This document shows, piece by piece, positions 45,595 to 54,900 of a stretch of 64,000 bases of DNA. The DNA comes from Cyanobacterium sp. Dongsha4. GTDB taxonomy: Bacteria > Cyanobacteriota > Cyanobacteriia > Cyanobacteriales > Cyanobacteriaceae. The stretch is from contig NZ_CP084098.1 of NCBI RefSeq assembly GCF_036345015.1, positions 2,803,326 to 2,867,325 on the forward strand, read 5' to 3'. The notes beneath the pieces are model-generated. The model ran no database searches, was not told the origin of the DNA, and was given only the letters and a program-made list of their open reading frames with translations. Each line of letters begins with the position of its first letter. Position 1 is the stretch's first letter. The position numbers and the translations under genes are program-made.

Positions 45595-45828
45595 TTAAGA
45601 TTCATCACTTAAATCCGCTAATCCTTTAATGATAAAAGTTTTATTTTCAGGAAATTCTGCCACTAATTTTAAACCTCCTCCTAAACCCTGAATATAGTTA
45701 GCTAAATAGGCTTTGCGTAATTCTCTTAATGTGATTTCTTCTGCGATTAATTGATTAGCTTCTGCTTGTATTTCTGCTTGTTCTTCAGGGGTAAAGTTTG
45801 CCATCATTTCTGATAATGTTTTAGTCAT
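45595..45828 (-). CDS. HigA/XRE-like antitoxin remnant lacking the helix-turn-helix
   Basis: 77 residues. The start (TLSEMMANFTPEEQAEIQAE, with LIAEEITLRELRKAY) and end (LGGGLKLVAEFPENKTFIIKGLADL) agree with the family of XRE-type antitoxins that carry a DNA-binding HTH between these blocks. In this protein the blocks join directly at residue 41, so about 30 residues holding the HTH are missing in frame. It cannot bind DNA in the normal way. No RelE/HigB toxin is beside it. It may be a decayed antitoxin or a domain that kept toxin binding only. Confidence 0.65.
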   Translation of the reverse strand: MTKTLSEMMANFTPEEQAEIQAEANQLIAEEITLRELRKAYLANYIQGLGGGLKLVAEFPENKTFIIKGLADLSDES

Positions 45829-45882
45829 TTTTATCTACTTCCTTCGTTTGAGATATTTTGCAGAGTAGAAGCAACGAAACTC

Positions 45883-46260
45883 TCAAATTCTCATGTATCT
45901 TGCCGCCGCCGTGCAGGTTTCTTGGATTTCTACTGCATATAGGTTGGGCATTCCCATCGATTCTAATTTATTATATAGCCAAAGCGCGATCGCCTCGCTA
46001 GTGGGATTTTCTAAGCCCAATGATTCATTGAGGTAGTAATGATCTAAATATTGATCTAAAATAGGTTGTATATAAGCCTTAATATCACCATAATCCATAA
46101 CCATGCCTTGTTTAGTGCCTTCGCTGACTAGATGATTACTACGGACATAAATTCTTGCTTTCCAACTATGCCCGTGTAACCTTGCACATTTTCCGTCATG
46201 GTGAGGTAATTTGTGGGCGGCTTCAAAGGTTATTTCTTTGTAAATAATCCATTCATCCAT
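45883..46260 (-). CDS. queD: 6-carboxytetrahydropterin synthase QueD
   Basis: 125 residues. The zinc histidines are H16, H29 and H31 (AAHKLPHH, RLHGHSW), the catalytic cysteine is C25 in GKCARLHGH and the final E near 117 in AVEIQETCTA fits the substrate clamp. It converts 7,8-dihydroneopterin triphosphate to 6-carboxytetrahydropterin for queuosine synthesis in the cytoplasm. Length favours QueD over eukaryote-like pyruvoyl-tetrahydropterin synthase, although some cyanobacteria use similar proteins for pterin glycosides. Minus strand, 65 bp downstream of mtnD, possibly the same transcript. Confidence 0.88.
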   Translation of the reverse strand: MDEWIIYKEITFEAAHKLPHHDGKCARLHGHSWKARIYVRSNHLVSEGTKQGMVMDYGDIKAYIQPILDQYLDHYYLNESLGLENPTSEAIALWLYNKLESMGMPNLYAVEIQETCTAAARYMRI

Positions 46261-46325
46261 TTCAGTTAAGGGTAAGGAGTAGTCAATTCAATCGAAAGGA
46301 ATACAGAGATTAGGGAAGATTTGTC

Positions 46326-46889
46326 TTAAGAGTCTAAACGAGAAAAATGTTGGGCAATGTCACTCCCCGTAAAATTAGCAACCCAACCTTCAGGATTATT
46401 AAAAAAGCGAATGGCAGTAAAATGCGGATTTTCCCCCATATCAAACCAATGACGAGTATTAGCAGGTACACTAATTAAATCTCCTCTAGTGCATAATACC
46501 TCAAACACTTGGTTATCGAGATGAAGACTAAACAATCCCCTACCATCCACAAAAAATCTTACCTCATCTTCGCTGTGGGTGTGTTCATTTAAGAATTTTT
46601 GTCTAAATTCCGCCTTTTGGGGATGATCTGAGGTTAAACTAACTACATCAACAGTTAAATAACCCTCCTCATCCATCAATTGTTTTACTTCCCGTTGATA
46701 GGCGTTTAATACTTCCTCTTGAGACACCCCAGAAGTTAAATTTTCCATGGTTTGCCACTGTTGAAAACGCACCCCCACTTCTTGCAGTTTATGGGCAATT
46801 TTGCTGATTCTATCCACTTCAGGAATACTATCACTATCAAAAATAGGTGTAGAGGGTTGATTATCTAAAAAGATTTTTAATGCTGTCAT
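46326..46889 (-). CDS. mtnD: Acireductone dioxygenase (methionine salvage)
   Basis: 187 residues. The metal ligands are all present: H103, H105, E109 and H147 in EHTHSEDEVRFFVDG and NTRHWFD. It opens acireductone with oxygen in the methionine salvage pathway; with Fe the product is the keto-acid precursor of methionine, with Ni an off-pathway product plus CO. The start overlaps the stop of mtnB by ATGA, so the two enzymes are coupled. The enolase-phosphatase (MtnC) expected between these steps is not in the window. Confidence 0.95.
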   Translation of the reverse strand: MTALKIFLDNQPSTPIFDSDSIPEVDRISKIAHKLQEVGVRFQQWQTMENLTSGVSQEEVLNAYQREVKQLMDEEGYLTVDVVSLTSDHPQKAEFRQKFLNEHTHSEDEVRFFVDGRGLFSLHLDNQVFEVLCTRGDLISVPANTRHWFDMGENPHFTAIRFFNNPEGWVANFTGSDIAQHFSRLDS

Positions 46890-47515
46890 TTTCCGCCTTT
46901 AATCCTCATTATTTCTAATTCACACTTCATTAAATATTCTATCGCTTCTAAGTGGCGCAAGGCAGAAGCCATATCTTCCCCCCAAGTATATACCCCATGC
47001 CCTTTAATTAAATATCCCCAACAAGGCACACCAGTATTCAAATAATTAATCACTTCTTGAGCTAAATTGGCTATATCTTGAGTATTCTCAAAAATAGGAA
47101 GTGCGATCGCATCTTCATGAGTAGTTATACCACTAAAAGCCTTTAATAATTCGTATCCTTCTAATTGCCAATTATTATTATTTGTTATTAAACTAATGAG
47201 AGTGCTATTAAGAGAATGGGTATGTAAAACCGCTCCAATAGAGTCATCAAAACCATAGAGACTGGTATGGAGGAGGGTTTCAGCAGATGGTTTCTGGGGT
47301 GTTTGGGGTTTACCATCAAAATCAACTATCATAATATCATCGGCGATTAACCTGCCTTTATCTTTACCTGAAACGGTGATAGCACAATAATGGGTATCTA
47401 ATTTTTGAGAAAAATTACTGCTAGTAGCAGGAGTCCATCCCTGAGAATATAAGTAGTTAGCAGTAGAAATAATAGATTGACAGGCTTGATCAAAGTCTTG
47501 TTGAGAATAAACCAT
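46886..47515 (-). CDS. mtnB: Methylthioribulose-1-phosphate dehydratase MtnB
   Basis: 209 residues of the class II aldolase fold. The zinc site is in HTHSLNS (about 97-103) and a third histidine in LIKGHGVYTWGE. It starts SQQDFDQACQSIISTANYL, as in the family. It dehydrates methylthioribulose-1-phosphate in methionine salvage, in the cytoplasm. It precedes mtnD with a 4-bp overlap, as in other bacteria where the two are paired. Confidence 0.94.
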   Translation of the reverse strand: MVYSQQDFDQACQSIISTANYLYSQGWTPATSSNFSQKLDTHYCAITVSGKDKGRLIADDIMIVDFDGKPQTPQKPSAETLLHTSLYGFDDSIGAVLHTHSLNSTLISLITNNNNWQLEGYELLKAFSGITTHEDAIALPIFENTQDIANLAQEVINYLNTGVPCWGYLIKGHGVYTWGEDMASALRHLEAIEYLMKCELEIMRIKGGK

Positions 47516-47561
47516 AGGTTAAAATGAGAAACAATAATTTAGCTAAGGGGAAAATGAATCT

Positions 47562-47780
47562 ATGTCTATGGAAACACTAGAATTTATAATATATCCTGAT
47601 GGTAGAGTGCAAGAAAAAGTCACGGGCATTATCGGCAAATCTTGTCAGGAAGTAACGGAAGCTATTGAGGCACAATTAGGCAGGGTTATCTCTCAGGAAA
47701 AAACAGGAGACTATTATCAGGAAAATTTAGAAACTACTAATCAGGTTAATCATCATCAAACAAATAATTATAATTGGTAA
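47562..47780 (+). CDS. DUF2997 family small protein
   Basis: 72 residues from ATG 47562 (ATG two codons later also possible). The family block is LEFIIYPDGRVQEKV, then GKSCQEVTEAIEAQLGRV. Members are found beside ycf35 and a ferredoxin in many cyanobacteria; here those genes begin 1.8 kb further on. The tail is Asn/His-rich (VNHHQTNNYNW), which may be disordered. Divergent from mtnB by 46 bp. Function unknown. Confidence 0.85.
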   Translation: MSMETLEFIIYPDGRVQEKVTGIIGKSCQEVTEAIEAQLGRVISQEKTGDYYQENLETTNQVNHHQTNNYNW

Positions 47781-47921
47781 TTTTAAGGTAAGGGTTGAGT
47801 TATTTCAACCTTTATTCTATAAAATAATTATTAATTGAAAAATCTTTAAATAGTTTATATCTTATAAATTTATTAAGCGAATCCTCTTTATTTTTTATGA
47901 CTCATCTCAGATTTGTAAATT

Positions 47922-48314
47922 ATGTTAATTTTTTGTAAAAAACAGAAAAAATATAGCAATATTGTTCTTTTTAGAAATTTGCTAATCTTATTAATTCTTT
48001 CCTTATATGGTTGCCAATATAATAAAATATTTACTACAGAAAAAAATAACCAGAAAATAGAACAAAATTCTCAAGATTTATTAACGGATTCTTATACAGA
48101 TAAAATAAATCAATCTACTTTCGATAATATAAAAGAAGGGATGACCTTACAAGATGTTCAAAATTATCTAGGTGTCAAAGGTTATAGAGGTGTAGCAAAA
48201 AGCGGAAATATAGAAATTGAAAGTTATTCTTGGTATTCAAGAGATGGATCAAAACTGATTAATGTTGCTTTTCAAAATGGAAAAGTAATATCTAAAACAG
48301 GAGCTGGATTTTAA
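47922..48314 (+). CDS. Putative lipoprotein with BamE/SmpA-like (DUF3862-type) domain
   Basis: 130 residues. A hydrophobic helix ends in a lipobox (LSLYGC, cysteine near 31), so it is probably a lipoprotein. After a polar linker the domain starts FDNIKEGMTLQDVQNYLG and ends with YSWYSRDGSKLINVAFQNGKV, the pattern of small BamE-like folds. In other bacteria such domains bind envelope proteins. No operon partner; the following genes are on the other strand. Confidence 0.7.
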   Translation: MLIFCKKQKKYSNIVLFRNLLILLILSLYGCQYNKIFTTEKNNQKIEQNSQDLLTDSYTDKINQSTFDNIKEGMTLQDVQNYLGVKGYRGVAKSGNIEIESYSWYSRDGSKLINVAFQNGKVISKTGAGF

Positions 48315-48426
48315 TAGTTTTTTCTAAGTTAGTTAACAAATTCTATGCCGCTTTAGTATTATTATTCATGATTCTTTTTTTGATACATTTTGCTTACACT
48401 TACCTATAAACTTACACGGATAAGGA

Positions 48427-48744
48427 CTAACTTTCATATTGAATCACCGCTTCTTTGATAACTTTATCTCGAAAATAAGGACTTAATTCTTCTTTTGTTC
48501 TCAGGTCAATTTTTCGCCCATTAAATAATGTTGATAATACTCTTTCCATCTCTGATAATTTAAAGAATGTGGGAATATAATCGGCTTTAAATTCTACTAA
48601 AAAATCAATGTCACTATTTTCATTAAAATCATCTCTTAAAACTGAACCAAATAGAAATAATTTACTAATATGATAAAGTTGACAAAATTTATCTAATTTT
48701 TTTCTTGGTACGGTTATAGGTAATGACAATAATTGATTATTCAT
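48427..48744 (-). CDS. MNT-type nucleotidyltransferase, orphan
   Basis: 105 residues. LFLFGSVLRDDFNENSDIDF (about 31-50) carries the GS and DxD motif; a later acidic residue is in KIDLRT. As with the copy at 26809, such genes normally pair with a HEPN toxin, but no HEPN gene is found within 100 bp downstream on this strand, and the next gene upstream is a broken Uma2 gene. The two MNT proteins in the window have the same fold but differ too much to be recent duplicates. Confidence 0.85.
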   Translation of the reverse strand: MNNQLLSLPITVPRKKLDKFCQLYHISKLFLFGSVLRDDFNENSDIDFLVEFKADYIPTFFKLSEMERVLSTLFNGRKIDLRTKEELSPYFRDKVIKEAVIQYES

Positions 48745-48811
48745 AATTTATTCTTCTTTATCGAGGTTTTTTGTGAAGATTTATCGAAAATAGTTATTGA
48801 ATTATGTATTG

Positions 48812-49414
48812 CTATTTATTTGTAAACTTAACCCGTTTATATAAATCTGCCAAACTAATTTCTACCTCAACAGATTCTAAAGTTAACACATCCTCTTGAC
48901 TCATTAATTCTGTTAATAACCATTGATTTTTACCTACTTTGCGATACAATTCAACCCGATAATCTTCTTGATCAATCAAAATATATTCTTTTAATTCAGG
49001 AATAGTGCGATAAAAGGCAAATTTTTGATTTTTGTCAAATCCCTCCGTCGAATTTGATAAAATTTCTGCAATTAAGCAAGGATTTGTCACCGCCGTTTGT
49101 TTCTCATTAGTAAATCTTGGCTCACCTTTAATTACCATAACATCAGGATAAAAATAATTCTCACCATCAGGAGGTAATAATTTCATATCACTCACAAAAA
49201 TCTCCTAACTTTGATTATTGATTTCTAAGGGTAATAGACGGCTAAAATTAACCCCTAAACGATTATGATTAGCTGAAGCATCTGCCATTTTAATGATTTC
49301 TTCTTCGATAAATTCGTTTTTCTCCTTGCTGATTTCTTCTTGTGCCAGATATTCTTCAACGGTGATAGGAGATGTCTTAGACGTAGTCGCACCTTTGGTG
49401 ATTGCCGTTACCAT
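48812..49414 (-). pseudogene. Uma2-family (DUF820) nuclease gene with an in-frame amber stop
   Basis: Two ORFs lie in the same frame, separated only by TAG at 49205-49207. The N-terminal piece ends LLPLEINNQS; the second piece begins SDMKLLPPDGENYF and contains the PD-(D/E)XK core (FYPDVMVIKGEP, then CLIAEILSNSTEGFDKNQKF, and EYILIDQ). Together they make about 200 residues, the normal Uma2 length. In relatives the stop position is usually an aromatic residue, so one base change from TAT or TAC explains it. Readthrough cannot be excluded. Uma2 proteins are abundant in cyanobacteria, with nuclease fold and unclear role. Confidence 0.8.
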
Positions 49415-49590
49415 GTTAAACCTCGACTTTCGCTACTGGTATATTAATCAATTATCTTCTCTTTTTCGCTTCAATTATAACTAATCACACACTGTTCAAA
49501 AGAAGGTCTTTACAACCCTGATTTTTTGTTAAACTTAATGAATATAATTTTCATTTTGTCCGATTTAATCAAATTTAGTCATAAAAAACT

Positions 49591-49974
49591 ATGTCTCACT
49601 TTAGCAGTATAAAGACTCAAATTCGGAATCTGGAATCATTACAAGCCTCTTTAAATAATTTGGGTATTGAGTGGAAAAATGGTCCTTTTAGCGTCAGAGG
49701 TTATCAAGGACAAACTACCCAAGCCCAAATAGTTATTGAACAAGAGAATAACTATGATATTGGTTTTGCTTGGAATGGTCAAGAGTATGAGTTAGTCGCT
49801 GATTTACAATACTGGCAACAGCCTTGGACTGTTGATGGTTTCTTACAACGTGTCACTCAAGGTTATGCTTTGCAGACAGTACTTCAAGAATCTTCTAAAC
49901 AGGGCTTTTCTGTCACTGAACAACAAAAAAACAATGATGGTTCAATCCGTTTAGTTGTTCAACGTTGGAGTTAA
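49591..49974 (+). CDS. ycf35: Ycf35 (DUF1257) protein
   Basis: 127 residues and almost the canonical cyanobacterial/red-algal sequence: MSHFSSIKTQIRNLESLQAS, VRGYQGQTTQAQIVIEQEN, YDIGFAWNGQEYELVADLQYW and SIRLVVQRW at the end. It is conserved in cyanobacteria and in plastid genomes of red algae, but the function is not known. It lies before a ferredoxin gene and a conserved small protein on the same strand, a linkage common in the phylum and suggestive of redox or photosynthetic function. Confidence 0.95.
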   Translation: MSHFSSIKTQIRNLESLQASLNNLGIEWKNGPFSVRGYQGQTTQAQIVIEQENNYDIGFAWNGQEYELVADLQYWQQPWTVDGFLQRVTQGYALQTVLQESSKQGFSVTEQQKNNDGSIRLVVQRWS

Positions 49975-50164
49975 TCTCTTTTCTCTTTTTTACTGAAATT
50001 TGGGTTAATTATCCCGATTTCTGCTTGTTATATAACTTGAATACTCACCAATGATTGCGATAGACAAGGTTTAGATACGGATTTCCCATTCTACCTTGTT
50101 TATCCCAAAACTATTATATAGACAAACGATTATTATTACCATTGACAGTTTAATTTTTTTTATT

Positions 50165-50602
50165 ATGTTAGATCAAGGGGATAGAGAATCAAAAACAGGT
50201 TTTGAACCAGAATTAGGAGGCATTTGGCGAGATAATCCCGATAGAAGTGGTTTTGAGCCAGAGTTAGGCGGTATTGAGAGAGAAAAAGGTGTTTATGTGG
50301 ATGAGGTGACTTGTATCGGTTGTAAAAATTGTGTTCATGTCGCTCCCAATACTTTTTATATTGAGAATGATTATGGGCGTTCTAGGGTGTACAATCAGGA
50401 TGGGGATACAGAGGAAATTGTTCAAGAAGCGATCGATACTTGCCCTGTGGACTGTATTCACTGGCTAGACTACACAGAAATCAAGAAAAAAGAAGAAGAA
50501 AGAAAATATCAAGAAATACGTCCTTTAGGTTATCCCCAAGTCCATAAATCGGGAAAAACTACGAATAATAATAAATCAAAAGTTAACCATTCACATATTT
50601 GA
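50165..50602 (+). CDS. Small [4Fe-4S] ferredoxin with duplicated N-terminal motif
   Basis: 145 residues from ATG 50165; a TTG at 50096 would add a hydrophobic leader but is less likely. A single bacterial-type cluster site is seen as CIGCKNC with the distal CPVDC. Before it stand two copies of GFEPELGGI, separated by about 11 residues, that are encoded by different synonymous codons. The C-terminal tail is basic and Asn-rich. It is downstream of ycf35 and 9 bp upstream of a 59-residue conserved small protein. It is probably a cytoplasmic electron carrier for an unknown partner. Confidence 0.88.
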   Translation: MLDQGDRESKTGFEPELGGIWRDNPDRSGFEPELGGIEREKGVYVDEVTCIGCKNCVHVAPNTFYIENDYGRSRVYNQDGDTEEIVQEAIDTCPVDCIHWLDYTEIKKKEEERKYQEIRPLGYPQVHKSGKTTNNNKSKVNHSHI

Positions 50603-50611
50603 GGAAAAATC

Positions 50612-50791
50612 ATGGCTGATCAAAAATCATCATCTCAATTATCTTGTGTTGCTCTAAGTCTATTAACCCCACCCATGGTTTTAGGGCAAATGTTGGGAAG
50701 CAATGTGATGAGTTTGTTGGTGGATATGGGGAAGGCTAGTGAAGAAATTTTCCGAGGGGAGAGATTGCCAGTTTTAAAAAATAATAATTAA
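50612..50791 (+). CDS. Conserved small protein of the Ycf35-ferredoxin cluster
   Basis: 59 residues. The start ATG follows GAGG by about seven bases and the ferredoxin stop by 9 bp. The centre (PPMVLGQMLGSNVMSLLVDM) is amphipathic or weakly membrane-active, and the end reads EEIFRGERLPVL. The pattern is typical of a small cyanobacterial protein of unknown function. Close spacing shows that it is co-transcribed with the ferredoxin. Confidence 0.65.
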   Translation: MADQKSSSQLSCVALSLLTPPMVLGQMLGSNVMSLLVDMGKASEEIFRGERLPVLKNNN

Positions 50792-50840
50792 TGTTGTTGT
50801 AGAAAAAAATTACCTATACTCACTTTATTTAAGAGGTAAT

Positions 50841-51911
50841 ATGAATATATTATCTAAATCAGAGTTTAACTATTTAATCCTAAAGATTATTGAAAGGAAA
50901 TCATTATCTTCCTCTGAGCAAGAAATATTAAAAACATTTACTCCTCATTCAAATTATCCATTTACCTATAATCAAGAGCCTGATTTATACCGAGAAAAAC
51001 TTAATCTTTTACCTCTTATATATCCTTCTTTAAAAAAGATTTTACAGCAGTTAAATTTTACTGAATCAGAGAATTATGTAACAACTATTTGGTTTTTTTG
51101 GTTGCCCCTAGCATTGGAATTAGCTAATTTATACCAACAAAAATCTCATCCTATTATTATGGGTATTTTAGGGGGACAAGGTACGGGAAAAACTACTATT
51201 ACAAAAATTCTTTCTTTAATTTGGCAATATTTGAATCTGTCTAGTGTTGCCATTTCTCTTGATGATTTATATAAAACTTATCAGGATAGAAAAGAGTTAT
51301 TAAAATTAGATTCTCGTTTAATTTGGCGTGGCCCTCCTGATACTCATGATGTAAAATTAGGTCTTGATGTGTTAACTGCATTGAAAAATCGCCAATATCC
51401 GGTTAGTATTCCTCGTTTTGATAAATCTCTCCATCAAGGTAGAGGCGATCGCATCTCAGGAGAAATAGTCAATCACGCTGATATAATCATTTTTGAGGGC
51501 TGGTTTGTGGGAGTGAAACCCGTTGAAGAAGAAGTATTTAAAAATCCTCCGCCCCCTATCATAACAAAAAGCGATCGCACCTTTGCCCTTGACTGTAATC
51601 GAAGACTCAAAGAATATTTACCTCTTTGGGAAAAACTAGACTATCTGATGATACTAAATCCTGACGACTATCGCTATAGTCTCAAATGGCGCATAGAAGC
51701 CGAACAAAAAATGATAGCTCAAGGAAAAACAGGCATGAATAGTCAAGAGATAGAAGAATTTGTTTTCTACTTTTGGAAAGCATTGCACCCAGAAATATTT
51801 ATCAAACCTTTAATCGAAAATCCTCAATCTGTAAATTTAGTTGCAAATATCGACACTAATCATCAAGTTAATCAGATTCTTAAACCATCGGAATTACACA
51901 CAAATACATAA
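50841..51911 (+). CDS. glyK: D-glycerate 3-kinase (plant-type GLYK)
   Basis: 356 residues. The P-loop is GGQGTGKTT at 111-119 with K117, then SLDDLYKTYQDR, the strand IPRFDKSLHQGRGDR and FEGWFVGVKP. This is the P-loop kinase fold of plant glycerate kinase, unrelated to bacterial GarK. It phosphorylates glycerate to 3-phosphoglycerate, the last step of the photorespiratory C2 cycle, in the cytoplasm. Pantothenate/uridine kinases share the fold but lack the RFDKS loop. It lies 49 bp after the small conserved gene and could be part of that transcript. Confidence 0.9.
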   Translation: MNILSKSEFNYLILKIIERKSLSSSEQEILKTFTPHSNYPFTYNQEPDLYREKLNLLPLIYPSLKKILQQLNFTESENYVTTIWFFWLPLALELANLYQQKSHPIIMGILGGQGTGKTTITKILSLIWQYLNLSSVAISLDDLYKTYQDRKELLKLDSRLIWRGPPDTHDVKLGLDVLTALKNRQYPVSIPRFDKSLHQGRGDRISGEIVNHADIIIFEGWFVGVKPVEEEVFKNPPPPIITKSDRTFALDCNRRLKEYLPLWEKLDYLMILNPDDYRYSLKWRIEAEQKMIAQGKTGMNSQEIEEFVFYFWKALHPEIFIKPLIENPQSVNLVANIDTNHQVNQILKPSELHTNT

Positions 51912-51998
51912 AATTTGTTGACAAAAATTAAAGAACAAACGATAAAAAAGTAAAATTATCAAATGTATGATTATTAATTAATCTATGGATTCAGCATA

Positions 51999-54900
51999 AT
52001 GGAACAAAAATATAAGGTTATTACCAAAGATACTTTTCAGGAATGGCAAAGAATTATAGATGCGATAACCAATATAGCAGGAGTAACAGTAGGATTAATT
52101 ACAAGAGTCTTAGGTAATCAGATTAAAACTATTGTTACCAGTCAAAATGCTGAAAATCCTTATGTTAAATTTAGTCGAGACTCTGTTATCGGTTCAGGAA
52201 TATATTGTGAGCAAGTAATCAGAAATAAAAAAAGATTAATTATTAATAATGCCTTAACAAAACAAAACAGGGAAAATAATTTTGATTTACAGTGCAACCT
52301 TATTTCTTACCTAGGTTTTCCCCTAAGATATTCAGATAATCGCATCTTTGGGACAATTTGTTTGCTTAATAATCGAGAAACTTGTTATTCTGATGATCTT
52401 ATCTATCTTCTGGAGAAAATGCGAGATGTGATAGAGTCTCAAATTCATGAGATAGAAAATAATTGGTTAGATCAATTATTCGTTAATAAATCATTGTTGA
52501 AGACGATTTTTGATACTATCCCAGTGGGTATCGGTTTGTCAGCTTTTCCCCCTAATTCGGCCGTTTTTTATGTAAATCCTCAATTTATTAACTTGTTTGG
52601 TTATATTACCAACGATATTCCCACTATCAATGATTGGTTTAACATTGCTTATCCAGACCCTCATTATCGCAGTCTTTCTTATAAATTATGGTTCAAGATG
52701 ATTTTACAGGCAAGACAAAAAAAAGGAATTGTTGAGCCCCAAGAATTTCATATTACTTGTAAAAATGGAGATGTGAAGGATGTGTTAATCAGCGTCAAAA
52801 TATTAGATAATATGATCCTCTCATCATTTGTTGATATTACGAAACAAAAACGCACAGAAGCACAATTAAGACTAAGTGAAAAAAGACATAGATTGTTAGC
52901 CGAATATGCCACAGATAATATTTGGACAATGACTCCTGATTTTCAGTTTGACTATATAAGCCCTTCTATTGAATATATAAGAGGTTATACCCCCGAAGAA
53001 GTTCGCCTTCAAACATTTGAACAGATTTTAGTTGCTCCTGATTCACTATTCAAAGGGTATCAACGGTTAAAAGAGGTTAGTCAATGTTCTCCTGAAAACG
53101 CGCCAAAATACGGTTTTAGGGATGAATTAGAGCTTTTGTGTAAAGATGGGTCTAGTGTGTGGACAGAAGTAATTATTACTCCCGTTTTTGATGAGCAGGG
53201 AAACTTAAAACAAATACAGGGTATAACCAGAAATATAACAGAACGCAAACAGAAAGAAGAAGAATTAAAGCAACTACAGCAAGAATACCTAAAAATTGTA
53301 GATAATGCCCCCATTGCGATCGCAAGTTATAATTCCAATAAAGAAGATCCAGAAATCACATTTCTCAATAAGCGTTTTCATGACATTTTCGGTTACACCC
53401 TGACAGATATGCCCACAATGTCAGAATGGGCTCAATTAGCTTATCCAGATGCGAACTATCGCACGAAAGTATTGAGTCAGTGGCATGATTTGGTCGAAAA
53501 GCAAAGAAAGACTGGCAAACGTGAATCATTACAATGTAAGGTTGTCAACAAATACGGCGAACAATTAGAAATATTATTCAGTGCTACTGCCCTAGAAAAT
53601 CAAGTCTTAGTGTCCATGTTAGACTTAACGGATTTAAAGCAAGTAGAGTCAGAATTAGAAAAAGCTCGTCAAACCTTAGCACAAACTGCCCTCGCTATAA
53701 CAGAAGCCATACCAGTGGGGACTTATACTATGGTTAAAAAGCCTGATAGCCCAATGGCTTATTTTTCCTTTATGAGTGAGCGTTTCTTAGAATTAACAGG
53801 ATTGAAGCGAAAAGAAGCTGAAGAAGACCCTCTCAAGGGTTTTGCCTGTGTTCATCCCGATGACTATGATGCTTGGGTGGCATTAAATGCAGAGGTTTTT
53901 GCGAAGAAAACTCCCTTTTTCGGAGAAACTAGGGTTGTGATCAATGGCGAAGTGCGTTGGATTACTGCTGAATCTGTTCCCCGTGATCTTCCAGACGGCT
54001 CAACGGTTTGGGAAGGTGTTTTAACAGATATAACAGACCGTAAAAACTACGAATTTGAACTGAAAAAAGCCCATGATCAAATTATTCAAATTAATGCAGA
54101 GTTAGAAGAAAGAGTTAAAGAAAGAACTTTTGAACTAGAAGAAAGAGAAATTAGACTAGAAAAAACCAATCAAGAATTAATTAAAGCTAATCGTCTTAAA
54201 GATGAGTTTTTAGCAATGATGAGCCATGAATTACGCACCCCTCTTAATGCAATTTTAGGAATGACGGAAATTCTCCAAGAAAAAATTTATGGGGAAATTA
54301 ACATACAGCAAGAACAAAGTTTAAAAACTATCGAAAATAGTGGACAGCACTTATTATCACTAATTAATGATATTCTCGATGTCACTAAAATCGAGGCAGG
54401 AAAAATTGATCTCAATTTAAAAAATATCTCTGTTTATTCTCTGTGTGAATCAAGTTTGGATTTAATTCAGGCTCAAGCTCAAAAAAACCAAATACAACTA
54501 CAAAGTATTTTACCTCCAGATTTACCCGAAATTTACGCCGATGAGAACCGTATTCGTCAAGTTTTGCTCAATTTGCTGAATAATGCGGTAAAATTCACTC
54601 CAAATTACGGTCAAGTTACTTTAGAAGCTATTTATCCTCCTCTTTCTGATAATCAAGATTCTCATCATCTTCGTTTATTAGTTACAGACACAGGAATTGG
54701 AATTGCGAAGGAAAATATCAATAAATTATTTCAACCTTTTGTACAAATTGATAGTAATTTGAATCGTCAGTATGAAGGCACAGGATTAGGATTGGTTTTA
54801 GTTAAAAAATTTGTCGAACTTCATGGGGGTAAAGTTAGCGTTAGCAGTCGATTGGGATGGGGTAGTTGTTTCTTGATTGATTTACCCATTGCCCGAAATC

